The notes beneath the pieces were generated by a model that was not told where the DNA came from, made no database searches, and saw only the letters and a program-made list of their open reading frames with translations. Shown here in pieces: positions 16,965-26,439 of a stretch of DNA of 64,000 nucleotides. The DNA lies in IMG/VR virus record IMGVR_UViG_3300042731_004037, positions 1-64,000 of that record, one strand, 5' to 3'. The DNA is from a virus. The translations under genes and the position numbers were made by a program. How positions within the stretch are numbered: the stretch's first letter is position 1; the number at the start of each line of letters is the position of its first letter.

Positions 16965-17919
16965 AAATTGTTCAACTGAAATAGCACTTGGGCTTAAAGT
17001 GTACGGCAAACCTATTATTAAAACCTTATTAGATAAAGGATTAGTCGAAATAGAAGTATTGAGTAATCGGATTGAAACTGTATTGTTTGATAAAGTTATA
17101 GATAACTTGGAAACAGTTGATTGTGAGGTTCCATTAGTATTGGGTAAATCTTATAATGGAAATGATTTAATTGTAGATTTAGCTTCAATGCCACATTTAT
17201 TAATAGCTGGTGCTACAGGATCAGGGAAGTCTATTTTATTACATTCAATACTTTCGGGTTTAATGAAATTCGACAAAGGAATAAGGCTTGCATTAATAGA
17301 TCCCAAAAAAGTTGAATTTACTTATTATAATAAAATAAAACATCTTAAATATCCAATTATTACTGACTTCGAAGATGCATTAATAGTTCTTAAAGATTTA
17401 GTAAGTGAAATGGAAAATAGATTTTCTCGAATGGAAAAGTATTCGGTCAACAATATTAAATCTTTTAATGAAATTAAACAAAACAGATTCGTGAGATTTT
17501 TTCGGAAGAAGGAATTTATGCCTTACTTGGTTGTTATAATAGATGAGTTCTCGGATCTTATACAAACATCTAAAAAAGATTTCCAAAAATATATTTCCTT
17601 ATTAGCCCAAAAAGCTCGTGCTTGTGGAATACATATTATAATAGCTACTCAAAGACCGTCAGCGGATGTCGTAACTGGTTTAATTAAAGCTAATTTTCCA
17701 GCACGAATAAGCATGAGAGTTTCTTCTGCTGTCGACAGTAGAGTTATTTTAGGCCGAAATGGTGCGGAAAAATTATTAGGCCGAGGAGATGCTATATTGG
17801 ACTCTGTGGGACACAGTATGTTAAGGTTCCAAGGATCCTATATTACACCAAGGGAAGTACAAGAAATATGTAAAGGATTTGAGACTAAGCATAAGTGTGA
17901 GAAAGAAATTATTTATTAA
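16843..17919 (+). CDS. FtsK/SpoIIIE-like DNA translocase motor
   Basis: 358 residues. Residues ~15-90 match the alpha/beta-subdomain start of FtsK motors (GTMTKYFLRLRPGTKVSKIEN). Walker A is GATGSGKS (123-130) and Walker B is VVIIDEFSDLI (~230-240). The FtsK signatures ATQRPSADVVTG and AEKLLGRGDAI follow. There are no membrane helices and no gamma domain, so it is a bare hexameric motor. It would translocate dsDNA, perhaps for resolving or moving phage genomes; packaging itself has its own terminase. Start ATG 16843 has GGAAGTG upstream; the frame is closed by a stop at 16837. Confidence 0.88.
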   Translation: MIQNILDQLKIKADVVETQTNGTMTKYFLRLRPGTKVSKIENCSTEIALGLKVYGKPIIKTLLDKGLVEIEVLSNRIETVLFDKVIDNLETVDCEVPLVLGKSYNGNDLIVDLASMPHLLIAGATGSGKSILLHSILSGLMKFDKGIRLALIDPKKVEFTYYNKIKHLKYPIITDFEDALIVLKDLVSEMENRFSRMEKYSVNNIKSFNEIKQNRFVRFFRKKEFMPYLVVIIDEFSDLIQTSKKDFQKYISLLAQKARACGIHIIIATQRPSADVVTGLIKANFPARISMRVSSAVDSRVILGRNGAEKLLGRGDAILDSVGHSMLRFQGSYITPREVQEICKGFETKHKCEKEIIY

Positions 17920-17930
17920 GGATGCGTAAA

Positions 17931-18551
17931 ATGTCAGAATGTGATTGGGATAAAATTGATGAACCATTTCTGGAAATAGATGGATTTATCGATATAATTC
18001 TTGACAAAATCAATATTTTAGACATATTAGATAAATGGGGAATTAAATATTCTGCATGTCGGACGGGAGAATTTACACATCGAATGAAATGTCCATTCCC
18101 ATCGCACGCCGGCGGTAACGAAAGGACGGCTTCCTTTTTTGTGTCGGAAGATACTGGTGGATTTTATTGTTTTGGATGTAATAATGGGGGAAATGTTATA
18201 AACATGGTTAGCTTACATGATGGTAGGCCATTTTATGAATCCGCCAAATGGTTGGCTAAAACTATTGGACTTATTAATAATGATAATACAATAAGTGATT
18301 TAAATAATATACCAAGTATAAAAGAGCATAATCCAGAACATAAAGTCTCTACACATATATTTAGAACTGGAGTTAAAATAAGAGAATTTTTGTATTCCAT
18401 AAAAAGTAAAATAGAATATGATGAATGGAAACAATGGGCCGACACGCAATTTATAAAACTAGATAAATATTTAGATGAATTGGATAACGATGATTGGAAA
18501 ATAGCTAAGGATTACTATAATGAAGTAGTAGAATTTTTGAAGAGAACTTAA
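17931..18551 (+). CDS. DnaG-type CHC2 zinc-finger protein (primase zinc subunit)
   Basis: 206 residues from ATG 17931, chosen over 17922 because AAGGA (17918-17922) then sits 8 bases upstream. The CHC2 zinc site is C54-P-x4-H59 and FYC80-F-G-C83, with the usual ERTASFFV and GGNVINMV context. This domain recognises template start sites in DnaG primases. The RNA-polymerase/TOPRIM part is absent here and appears as a separate gene at 38543. The C-terminal half is helical with no known motif. Confidence 0.85.
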   Translation: MSECDWDKIDEPFLEIDGFIDIILDKINILDILDKWGIKYSACRTGEFTHRMKCPFPSHAGGNERTASFFVSEDTGGFYCFGCNNGGNVINMVSLHDGRPFYESAKWLAKTIGLINNDNTISDLNNIPSIKEHNPEHKVSTHIFRTGVKIREFLYSIKSKIEYDEWKQWADTQFIKLDKYLDELDNDDWKIAKDYYNEVVEFLKRT

Positions 18552-18554
18552 AAT

Positions 18555-19760
18555 ATGAAAATAGGTATTATAGGCGATTTACACATCGGATCTGGATATA
18601 GTTTAGGCAAATTAGATCCAAAAACGCAGCTTAATTCACGATTAATAGACTTTTCTAATACATTTGATAATATAATAGATGAATTTATTAGCAGAAATGT
18701 TGAATTAATAATTTTAACTGGTGATATTTTTGATACTAGACATCCCACATCAGCTCAATTAAATGTCTTATCAAAATATTTAAATAAGATTACAAACAAT
18801 AATATGGGTGTTGTTATTGTTGTTGGAAATCATGACCAACAAAGAACAATTTCTACTACGACCGTAGATATGTTTGAATCGTTAAAAATACCTAATGTTC
18901 ATGTGTATTCTGATTTTGGTATATATACTATCGATGAAGATAAGCATAAGACGCATTGCATATTGATGCCATACAGAGATAGAAGGATGATTGGAACAAA
19001 AACTAATTCCGAAGCCATTAAAAAAATAGATGATAATTTGGTCAAAATATGTAAAAATCTAAATAATGATGATAATATTATAGTTATAGGACATTTTATG
19101 ATAGACAAAGCTGTTACCGGTGAAAATCCAGATTCATTTAGTATAAATGAACTTATTTTGCCAATTAAAATGTTCAAGAATTTTGATGCTGTTATTATGG
19201 GGCATGTTCATGGACATGCTATATTATCAAAAAATCCATTAATAATGTATTCTGGATCCATGGAAAAAATTTCATTTGGAGAAAAACATCACACAAAAGT
19301 TAGTATTATATTTGATACTAATAATATTAAAAACCCAGAAATTATAAAAAATAAAATTCGAAATTTATATGAAATAAATTTTGATTATTCGAACGCTAAA
19401 AGAGATTATAAAAATCAAATAACAGATAGAATAATACTTGATATAAATAAATTTGATATGCGTCGAAAATTGAAAGGGTCCATTGTAAAATTAATTGTTA
19501 AAATAAGACGTAATGATCATTGTTATGTTAATCAAGATAAAATAAAAAGACATATTATTTCTAAAAAAGTGCAACATTTGTCTACAATTGAAATCTTATC
19601 CACGAATTCTAGACAATTACGTAATAATAAAATTACCGAAACTATTAGTGGTAAAAAAGCTATGACTTCCTTTATACGATCATTAATTGAACCCGAACAA
19701 ATTAAACGTAAATTAATTAAATTTGCACACAATATTATATCGGAGGTCGAAGGCAAATAA
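18555..19760 (+). CDS. sbcD: SbcD/Mre11-like nuclease subunit
   Basis: 401 residues. All metallophosphoesterase motifs are present in order: GDLHIG (7-12), GDIFD (~56-60), GNHDQ (~94-98), GHF (~178) and GHVHG (~216). These bind two metals and give nuclease activity. Phage T4 gp47 is the functional parallel. It is followed within two bases by its ATPase partner SbcC, and the complex resects or trims DNA ends and hairpins in recombination-dependent replication. The C-terminal ~130 residues are lysine-rich and probably contact SbcC. Confidence 0.9.
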   Translation: MKIGIIGDLHIGSGYSLGKLDPKTQLNSRLIDFSNTFDNIIDEFISRNVELIILTGDIFDTRHPTSAQLNVLSKYLNKITNNNMGVVIVVGNHDQQRTISTTTVDMFESLKIPNVHVYSDFGIYTIDEDKHKTHCILMPYRDRRMIGTKTNSEAIKKIDDNLVKICKNLNNDDNIIVIGHFMIDKAVTGENPDSFSINELILPIKMFKNFDAVIMGHVHGHAILSKNPLIMYSGSMEKISFGEKHHTKVSIIFDTNNIKNPEIIKNKIRNLYEINFDYSNAKRDYKNQITDRIILDINKFDMRRKLKGSIVKLIVKIRRNDHCYVNQDKIKRHIISKKVQHLSTIEILSTNSRQLRNNKITETISGKKAMTSFIRSLIEPEQIKRKLIKFAHNIISEVEGK

Positions 19761-19761
19761 T

Positions 19762-22700
19762 ATGATTCCGAAACATCTTAAAATGGAAAATTTTTTATCT
19801 CATAATACATCTAGTATAGATTTTGATAAATTTAATATAGCATTAATTTTAGGTAATTATGATAATGAATCCGATCAAAGTAATGGGTCTGGAAAATGTC
19901 TTCATAAAAATACTATATTGACCGACGCTTTAACTGGATGTAGGAGAACAATAGAAGATTTATTTAATAATAACATAAAGGATTTTAATGTTTATGGTTT
20001 AAATGCAGATCTTACATTATCTCCAACCAAAATTCTTTGTATTAAGCGATCCGGAAAAAAGAATTTATTAAAAATAACAACTCAAAATGGAATTAGCGAA
20101 ATTGTATCTATATCTCATCCGGTATTTACAAATAATCTTAAGACTGTTAGAGCGGATAAATTGAAAGTTGGAGATTTTGTAGCTCAGCCAAGAAGTTTAA
20201 TGCCTATTAATTTTAAAAACTTATTATCTAAAGAAGAAGTACAAATTTTAGCATTACATTTGGCAAAAGTGGGATTAACGAGAGATTCGATAAAATTTAT
20301 TAATACGGATAAAGATATTGTGTCTATGGCCAAAAAATTGCAAGCTTGTAATCAATTAAATACATCGGCTTCAGTAAAAGATGAAGAAGTCAATAAGCTT
20401 AATAAAAAACGTCATCCTATTAAAATTATAAAAAACTTTTTAACCAAACATGATATTTTTGAGAAATCAGTATATAAATGTTTGCCTGAGTGCATTTTTC
20501 AATTAGACAACAATTTAGTTGGTGCTTTCTTGGGAATGTTTATAAGTTGTGGCGGGTTTGTAGCAGACATTAAAGAAAATGGTAATAAAGAAGTTTCTAT
20601 AGGTTTGAGATCCGAAAAATTAATAGATGATTTACAGGCGTTATTTCAACAAAGAGGTATTATAACACACAAAAGATTTAGAAGAATCAAAAGATTTGAT
20701 TCCTGGATATTAACAATAGGTGTTCACAAGGAAAATTTTATTAATTTTTATAAATTGGTCGCCCGGCATATAATTGGAAATAAGAAACAAAAATTACAAA
20801 GAATATACAATAATTATTTAGACACATATAGTAATCCAAATTTTGACATTATTCCGTCTAACTTTTTGTATGATGAATATAAGAAGTTTGAAACCACACA
20901 TAAGGTAAAAAAAATTGGCCTTAATTTAACAAAAACACAAATTAAAACTAAAAATATTAGTAGAAATAAATTATTAAAATATGCTAATATATTAAGGTCC
21001 GAAAAATTATATAAATTGGCTACATCCAATTTAATTTGGTGTAAAATAAAAAGTATAGAACCAGTTGGAGAAGATTATACGTATGATATTCAGATAGACA
21101 ATGATACAAAATTATACGCTCTTAATGGATTTATAACCCACAATTCAGCTATTTTTGAGTCAATAGCCTGGGTTTTATTTGGAAAATCAAGACATAAAAA
21201 AGCAGATGGTGTTGTTAAATGGGATAAAAGAGCTTGCAGAGTAGAATTCATATTTGAAGTTGGTACTAATCTGTACAAAATCAAACGCACTAGAGATAAA
21301 GTTATAAGAGAGTCGGATGTAATATTTGAACAATGGAATGGACAGCAATTTGATAGTATATCATGTGATACTAATTCTGCGACTGATAGAAAAATTGCTA
21401 TTATTATTGGATTTAATTATGAAATATTCATTAACTCGGTATATTTTAAACAAGACGATATTTCTATGTTTGCATCATCTAGCCCAAGCAAACGGAAAGA
21501 TATATTGAAATCTTTATTAAGGATGGATAAATGGGACGAATATCAAAAAAGAGCCAAAGAATATGTTAAAACATTTTCTATAAAAATTGGTGAAAAAGAA
21601 AAACAATTAGTACATATAAATAAATTAGAAGAAGAGAAAATAATTTGTAAAAAATCTATAACCCAAATTAAGAAACAAATCAGTGACCTTAATGACGAAT
21701 ATATAAAATTAAACTCTGATATTGTTTGCAAAACACATAAATTTAAATCATTATATGGTGATAATAATATTAATGATATCTTAAAAAAATTAAGACGTGA
21801 TCTTGGTTTAGCAAGAAAGAGAAAACAGGAAATAAACAAAAAAATTTCTGATAATGAAAATATAATAAAATATAATACCAATAGTATAGCTGAATGCCAA
21901 CAATATATTAAAATATTAGATAGTAGAATAAAAGACAAGAAAAATATTTCTATTGATAGTTTAAAATCTAAAATATTGCGTGGTTACACAAAAGCACAAA
22001 TTATATCACAGCATATACAGGATCTCAAAAAAGATATAAAATTAGAAAATAATAAATGTAGTATTTGTGAAAAACCATTAACTAAAAAAGAAATTTTTGA
22101 AATAATCGAACGAAATGAAAAACAATTACATGAGTCAGAAAAAAAATATTATGAAATAAAAAACAAATTAAATCGTGCAGAACATTCTCTCAAGAAAAAA
22201 GAAAAATTAATAAATATAGGAAATAAAGCAGAACTCGACAAAGCAAAATCAGAGATAAAAATCTATAATTGGCAAACTGAAATAAACGATAGTATTGGAT
22301 CCAATAAACGTCTTTTAAAAGAACGGCTATCAATAAATTGTGTAGCATTAGAAGAGCAGATAAATAAATTAAAGATTCATTCCAATGAAATATCCAGGAA
22401 ATCTTTGGAAATAAATATAAAAGACCTTGAAGAAAGAGCATCTAATTTTAAAAAGCAAATTGATCAATTAAATATTGAATACGGTGGCCAGCAGAGAAAG
22501 TATAAAGAACTTATAAAATTATGCAAAAGACAGAAAGCATTAAGAATTGAGATCGATAAATTAAAAAATTCCTATTCTATTTATACAAAACTCCGCGGTT
22601 ATTTTGGAAAAGATGGTGTCCAATCTGTAATTATTGAAAATATAATAGAAGAATTAGAGAACTATTCGAACGAAACATTGACAAAAATATGTAACGAACC

Positions 22701-23085
22701 AACATCTATTTCTATACGGACACAGAAACAAACCGACGCTGGATCCTGGTCAGAGACATTTGATATAATTGTAAAATCTGGTTCTAGAGTTGATGATTTT
22801 GAAACATTTAGCGGTGGCGAACAATTTAGAATTTCATTAGCTATAAGACTGGCATTAAGTAATATATTATCAAATCGTATGGGAGGATCTATCAAATTCT
22901 TATTATTGGATGAAGTAAGTTCTAATCTCGATAATAATGGGTTACAAATGTTTATTAATATAGTAAAATTATTAAGTAATGATATGAAAATATTAATTAT
23001 TACACATAATGAGCGCTTAAAGGAATCTTTTGAGGATATCATTACAGTTAATAAGACTCAAAATGGCAGTTACGTGCATTTTTGA
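19762..23085 (+). CDS. sbcC: SbcC/Rad50-like ATPase, split by an intein
   Basis: 1107 residues from ATG 19762. The N-terminal ATPase half reads MENFLSHNTSSIDF and reaches a P-loop NGSGK that is interrupted by an intein (residues 46-461); the sequence resumes SAIFESIAWVLFGK. Long coiled coils follow, with a zinc-hook CxxC (CSICEKPL). The C-terminal half has the ABC signature FSGGEQ and Walker B FLLLDEVSSNLD. The mature spliced protein would be about 691 residues, near gp46/Rad50-type phage proteins. It partners the SbcD-like nuclease directly upstream. Activity requires splicing because the intein breaks the P-loop between Lys and Ser. Confidence 0.92.
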   Translation: MIPKHLKMENFLSHNTSSIDFDKFNIALILGNYDNESDQSNGSGKCLHKNTILTDALTGCRRTIEDLFNNNIKDFNVYGLNADLTLSPTKILCIKRSGKKNLLKITTQNGISEIVSISHPVFTNNLKTVRADKLKVGDFVAQPRSLMPINFKNLLSKEEVQILALHLAKVGLTRDSIKFINTDKDIVSMAKKLQACNQLNTSASVKDEEVNKLNKKRHPIKIIKNFLTKHDIFEKSVYKCLPECIFQLDNNLVGAFLGMFISCGGFVADIKENGNKEVSIGLRSEKLIDDLQALFQQRGIITHKRFRRIKRFDSWILTIGVHKENFINFYKLVARHIIGNKKQKLQRIYNNYLDTYSNPNFDIIPSNFLYDEYKKFETTHKVKKIGLNLTKTQIKTKNISRNKLLKYANILRSEKLYKLATSNLIWCKIKSIEPVGEDYTYDIQIDNDTKLYALNGFITHNSAIFESIAWVLFGKSRHKKADGVVKWDKRACRVEFIFEVGTNLYKIKRTRDKVIRESDVIFEQWNGQQFDSISCDTNSATDRKIAIIIGFNYEIFINSVYFKQDDISMFASSSPSKRKDILKSLLRMDKWDEYQKRAKEYVKTFSIKIGEKEKQLVHINKLEEEKIICKKSITQIKKQISDLNDEYIKLNSDIVCKTHKFKSLYGDNNINDILKKLRRDLGLARKRKQEINKKISDNENIIKYNTNSIAECQQYIKILDSRIKDKKNISIDSLKSKILRGYTKAQIISQHIQDLKKDIKLENNKCSICEKPLTKKEIFEIIERNEKQLHESEKKYYEIKNKLNRAEHSLKKKEKLINIGNKAELDKAKSEIKIYNWQTEINDSIGSNKRLLKERLSINCVALEEQINKLKIHSNEISRKSLEINIKDLEERASNFKKQIDQLNIEYGGQQRKYKELIKLCKRQKALRIEIDKLKNSYSIYTKLRGYFGKDGVQSVIIENIIEELENYSNETLTKICNEPTSISIRTQKQTDAGSWSETFDIIVKSGSRVDDFETFSGGEQFRISLAIRLALSNILSNRMGGSIKFLLLDEVSSNLDNNGLQMFINIVKLLSNDMKILIITHNERLKESFEDIITVNKTQNGSYVHF
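19897..21144 (+). mobile_element. Intein in sbcC P-loop (416 aa)
   Basis: Starts with Cys (TGT 19897) right after GSGK and ends with His-Asn (FITHN, Asn codon 21142-21144) before Ser+1. Block A reads CLHKNTILTD and block B-type residues appear as SHPVFTN. A DOD endonuclease region is present, but the two LAGLIDADG-like helices (LALHLAKVG and AFLGMFISCGG) lack the acidic residues, so the homing nuclease is probably dead while splicing residues are kept. Confidence 0.9.
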
Positions 23086-23123
23086 ACAAATATTATCTAT
23101 TAATAAAGAGGAGTTATAATGAT

Positions 23124-23762
23124 ATGTTTCCGTTTAAACGAATGTATGGTCTAATTGGCAGACTGCGAGTTGGTAAAGATGCTGTAGCAAATTTTTTAAC
23201 AGAAAATCGGAATTTCACTCAGATGGCTTTTGCTGATCAAATTAAGGATGAATTTGGGATAAGTAAAGAAGATTTTGAAGCCGCCAAAATAGCCGGAAAT
23301 ATTGAAGAATTAAGAAATAAATTATGGAATTTTAGTGCAGAAAAAAAGAAGAATAACTCCAGATATTTTATAGATAAAGTAATAAATAGAGCAGAAGTTT
23401 CAAAAAATTCTATAATTATTACAGATATTCGTACTCCAGAAGAATTTCAAGCTTTTTCGGATATTAATGCGATATTGAAGCGAATATATTGGGTGAAGTG
23501 TGAATGTTTGGAAGACTTCGATCGCAATGGATATTTAGTAGGATCTAAGTTGCCAAAAAATATGATTATTGAATTTATGAAGCATAAAAAATCTCAATTA
23601 CGTTATATATACAATAATAAAAACGGTTTATATAATTTTTATAAATATTTAGATAAATTCTTCTTTGCCGAGGATTTGATTGATTTGTATAACCATCCCG
23701 AATACGAAAATAATATACATTTATATATTGACAATTTTGAAGTAAGACAGAAGGGTATTTAA
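23124..23762 (+). CDS. Deoxynucleoside monophosphate kinase (T4 gp1-like)
   Basis: 212 residues from ATG 23124 (AGAGGAG upstream; a TTG at 23082 is in frame but unlikely). The P-loop-like GRLRVGKDAVANFL is near residues 12-25. MAFADQIKDEFG and IIITDIRTPEEF correspond to the nucleotide-binding and lid regions of phage dNMP kinases. It converts dNMPs to dNDPs. Neighbours are a 5'-nucleotidase and replication genes, so it belongs to nucleotide-pool control. Confidence 0.75.
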   Translation: MFPFKRMYGLIGRLRVGKDAVANFLTENRNFTQMAFADQIKDEFGISKEDFEAAKIAGNIEELRNKLWNFSAEKKKNNSRYFIDKVINRAEVSKNSIIITDIRTPEEFQAFSDINAILKRIYWVKCECLEDFDRNGYLVGSKLPKNMIIEFMKHKKSQLRYIYNNKNGLYNFYKYLDKFFFAEDLIDLYNHPEYENNIHLYIDNFEVRQKGI

Positions 23763-23763
23763 T

Positions 23764-24390
23764 ATGAAATTAAGAGTATTACTCGATATGGATGGTGTTA
23801 TAGCCGATTTTTATAAGGGATTCGCTGGTTATCTTAATAGTAATTATAATTGTAATTTGAATATACATTCGGAACCGCACAGTTACTTATTTAAAGACTG
23901 GGGTCATGGAGTAGATTTTGTTGATCTCGATGAAGCCAGTAAAAAATGGATTCAACAGGGTGGATTTGTTAAATTACCAATATTTAATGGGGCTTCTGAA
24001 TTTGTTAAAAAACTTAATGACACGTGTAATATTTTTATTGTAACTGCTCGGATAGGCGAATGGGATCAAAAATTTCCGTTAGAAATACAGAAACAAATAA
24101 AGTATGATACATATACATGGTTAAATAATCATAATATTTGTGTTGATAATGTATTTTTTACCCATAATAAAATTTTATTTTGCAAAAATTATGGAATTCC
24201 TATTATAATAGAGGATAAAATGTCCACTGCCCTCGAAGCATCTAAAAATGGAATTCATACAATTATAGTAAATAGAAAATATAATAATGAAATAGATAGA
24301 TTTAAAATATATCGAGCGTTTAATTTTGAAGATATATTAAAGCAAATACAAAGGTTAAAGATACAATGGAATTCAAACACTATATATTAA
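23764..24390 (+). CDS. HAD-family 5'(3')-deoxyribonucleotidase
   Basis: 208 residues. HAD motif I is LLDMDGVIADF (residues ~6-16), motif II is FIVTAR, a Lys lies near HNKILF and motif IV is IIIEDKMSTA. This set and the size match the 5'-nucleotidase deoxy (NT5C) family, which dephosphorylates dNMPs. Its pairing with a dNMP kinase one base upstream suggests balancing of the dNTP pool. It ends overlapping a possible upstream start of the next gene. Confidence 0.8.
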   Translation: MKLRVLLDMDGVIADFYKGFAGYLNSNYNCNLNIHSEPHSYLFKDWGHGVDFVDLDEASKKWIQQGGFVKLPIFNGASEFVKKLNDTCNIFIVTARIGEWDQKFPLEIQKQIKYDTYTWLNNHNICVDNVFFTHNKILFCKNYGIPIIIEDKMSTALEASKNGIHTIIVNRKYNNEIDRFKIYRAFNFEDILKQIQRLKIQWNSNTIY

Positions 24391-24407
24391 AAGAAGAAGA
24401 GCTAAAT

Positions 24408-24707
24408 ATGTTTGTACAAAGTATTATTAAATATGGAGATGATGAAACATATAATAGAATGCTTACTAGATCCTTAATTGCCATAAATGAAATAGATGAT
24501 GCAGATGAAATGTTAATGGATATGCATCAAGCTGTTATTAAACGTGCTCGTAATATTGGTGAAAACAATGATAATGAAAAATCAATCAAATCTGTTTATT
24601 ATAGATTAGCATCTATTTTAAGAATTTTAGCGCATCGGATACAACGCGAATATATAAGAAAGGGGCATGTTAAAAATAGTGAAAGATTTTTAAGAGTAGT
24701 GCAATAA
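24408..24707 (+). CDS. Small helical protein, unknown
   Basis: 99 residues from ATG 24408, preferred because it follows the previous stop and a GAAGAAGAGC stretch; ATG 24366 is the longer alternative. All-helical with acidic then basic halves (EIDDADEMLMDMH; RILAHRIQREYIRKG). Not recognised. Confidence 0.55.
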   Translation: MFVQSIIKYGDDETYNRMLTRSLIAINEIDDADEMLMDMHQAVIKRARNIGENNDNEKSIKSVYYRLASILRILAHRIQREYIRKGHVKNSERFLRVVQ

Positions 24708-24730
24708 TATTATTTTTTTTGAGGACAATG

Positions 24731-25624
24731 ATGGCTGTCGTAACTCTTACATTTACTGGATCGGATGACGAGATAATTTCTGGTATACCGGAAACTATGT
24801 CTATTACTTCTAATATTCCAGCAACCATATTTTTTACAATTGATGGTACAGTTCCAACTACAAGTTCTCCAATATATGTTGGAAGCTTTGAAATGCCATC
24901 TGGCGTTAATTCTGTTATATTAAGTGCATTTGGGGTAGATAATAATGGAATATTTGGGCCCATCTTAACCCAAGTGTTTGCTCCTGATACGAGCGAAATA
25001 ACAGTCGCCAGAAATATAAAAGGAGAAGGGTTTATTTTAGACAGAGCAGATACTGGTGAAGATGTTCCAGATTGGTATGATGCTGAGGGTGCACCAGCTA
25101 GATTTATTGATGTAGATTTAGAAACATTAGATATCATACGAGAAGATCGCGGATTTGAAGGTATTGCTGAAGGTACGGAGATTAAAGTTGGGGTTCCTGA
25201 TCCAGATTCTACATCGTCATTAGTTGATAATGGATTTGTTCCATTTTCGACCCCTGAAATTGGTGAAATGTTTAATCCTGATGCAAGAATGATATTAATA
25301 GATAATCGTAAATCTAATGATTTACAATTAATATTAAGAGGATTTGGCGGATTACATGACCCATACAAAGAATTTGGTGGTAAAAGAATTCGAGAACCTG
25401 CTGATGATTCTACTTATGTCAGTGGTGGATTTGTTAGAAGATTTTATAATTCTAAAAATAATGTAATGGTATCTTACTATTTTGATCATAATGAAGGTAG
25501 ACATATAAGAAATATACAAGAGCTCCCGAGTGATATCACAAGCACGAATAATGTTGGGGTAAGATCTGTAGGACAGCCGCTAGTATTCGAATGGATCTAT
25601 CGTGGCAAACAATCTAGTATTTAA
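24731..25624 (+). CDS. Virion-like protein with a chitobiase-C/Ig-like N-terminal domain
   Basis: 297 residues from ATG 24731 (GAGG 24721-24724 upstream). The N-terminal ~85 residues (ATIFFTIDGTVPTTSSPIY, then ILSAFGVDNNG) match the beta-sandwich seen at the C-terminus of chitobiase/hexosaminidases and in phage surface proteins. The rest is acidic and beta-rich (VPDPDSTSSLVDNGFVPFS) with no family match. It is probably a minor structural protein despite lying in the replication region. Confidence 0.6.
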   Translation: MAVVTLTFTGSDDEIISGIPETMSITSNIPATIFFTIDGTVPTTSSPIYVGSFEMPSGVNSVILSAFGVDNNGIFGPILTQVFAPDTSEITVARNIKGEGFILDRADTGEDVPDWYDAEGAPARFIDVDLETLDIIREDRGFEGIAEGTEIKVGVPDPDSTSSLVDNGFVPFSTPEIGEMFNPDARMILIDNRKSNDLQLILRGFGGLHDPYKEFGGKRIREPADDSTYVSGGFVRRFYNSKNNVMVSYYFDHNEGRHIRNIQELPSDITSTNNVGVRSVGQPLVFEWIYRGKQSSI

Positions 25625-25636
25625 TAGGAATAATAT

Positions 25637-26431
25637 ATGACAATTAAAAAACAAACTAAAAAATTACAATTGATAAAACTTTCCGCAAGTTCTGTAAAAA
25701 CTTATGAACAATGTCCAAAGAAATATTTTTTCAATTATATTGAGAGAGTTCCTAGAAAAGAGTGGGATCACTTAGGCCTTGGGCATTTGTGTCATAAGAC
25801 TTTGGAGTTCTTTCATGAATATTGTATGAAAAAATATGTAAATAAAAACGATTATGCTGAAATCATGAGTAAATCTTTCATTAAAGCTAGAAAGGCATTT
25901 CCAAAATTAAGTGGGAACATTGTTCAAAAAGCTAAAGATTTATTGAGCGTTCAATATTTAGATGAAAATGGAGAATTAAAATTAGGATATTTAGGTATGC
26001 TTAAGAAAGAAGGTATACCAAATGTTCAAGGAATAGAAACATCATTTAGCTTTTACCTTAATGATAAAATATTAGTACGTGGTCTATTAGATAGATTTGA
26101 TTTAATGAGAGATGGGCGATTTCATATTATAGATTATAAAACAACGAAAAACACACAATATATAGATGATTTTCAATTGCTCGTTTATGGATTATGGCTT
26201 AAAAAGAAATATCCCGAAATGCAATCATTTAGAGGATCTTATATTTTATTAAGACATAATTCAAATTCGAAGAGTTATGATTTCACAATAGAAGATATAA
26301 ATAAAATAGAAAAAACTCTCATAGAATATGGGAATAAAATAATGGTAGAAAATGTATGGACACCAATTCCAACTAGACTCTGTGATTGGTGTGATTTTAA
26401 AAACATTTGTCCGGCCCAACAAACCTGGTAG
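25637..26431 (+). CDS. PD-(D/E)XK nuclease, RecB/Cas4-like with Fe-S cysteines
   Basis: 264 residues. The N-terminus has SASSVKTYEQCPKKYFFNY. The nuclease core is LVRGLLDRFDLM (Asp ~152) with HIIDYKTTK, giving the D-x(n)-D-x-K triad. C-terminal cysteines (CDWCDFKNIC), together with the N-terminal Cys ~21, form the Fe-S staple of Cas4/AddB-type exonucleases. Expected function: single-strand or end-directed exonuclease in recombination. No helicase is fused or adjacent, and no CRISPR array or cas gene is nearby, so a Cas4 role is not supported. Confidence 0.85.
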   Translation: MTIKKQTKKLQLIKLSASSVKTYEQCPKKYFFNYIERVPRKEWDHLGLGHLCHKTLEFFHEYCMKKYVNKNDYAEIMSKSFIKARKAFPKLSGNIVQKAKDLLSVQYLDENGELKLGYLGMLKKEGIPNVQGIETSFSFYLNDKILVRGLLDRFDLMRDGRFHIIDYKTTKNTQYIDDFQLLVYGLWLKKKYPEMQSFRGSYILLRHNSNSKSYDFTIEDINKIEKTLIEYGNKIMVENVWTPIPTRLCDWCDFKNICPAQQTW

Positions 26432-26439
26432 GAGTCAAA

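Noticed and set aside
24670-25368. 232-codon antisense frame
   Set aside because: Lies opposite the Ig-like virion protein; low-complexity Ser/Ile/Pro-rich translation typical of antisense reads in AT-rich genes.
25637-26431. Cas4 of a CRISPR system
   Set aside because: Only the nuclease fold fits; no array, Cas1 or Cas2 in the window. RecB/Cas4-like exonuclease is the safer call.
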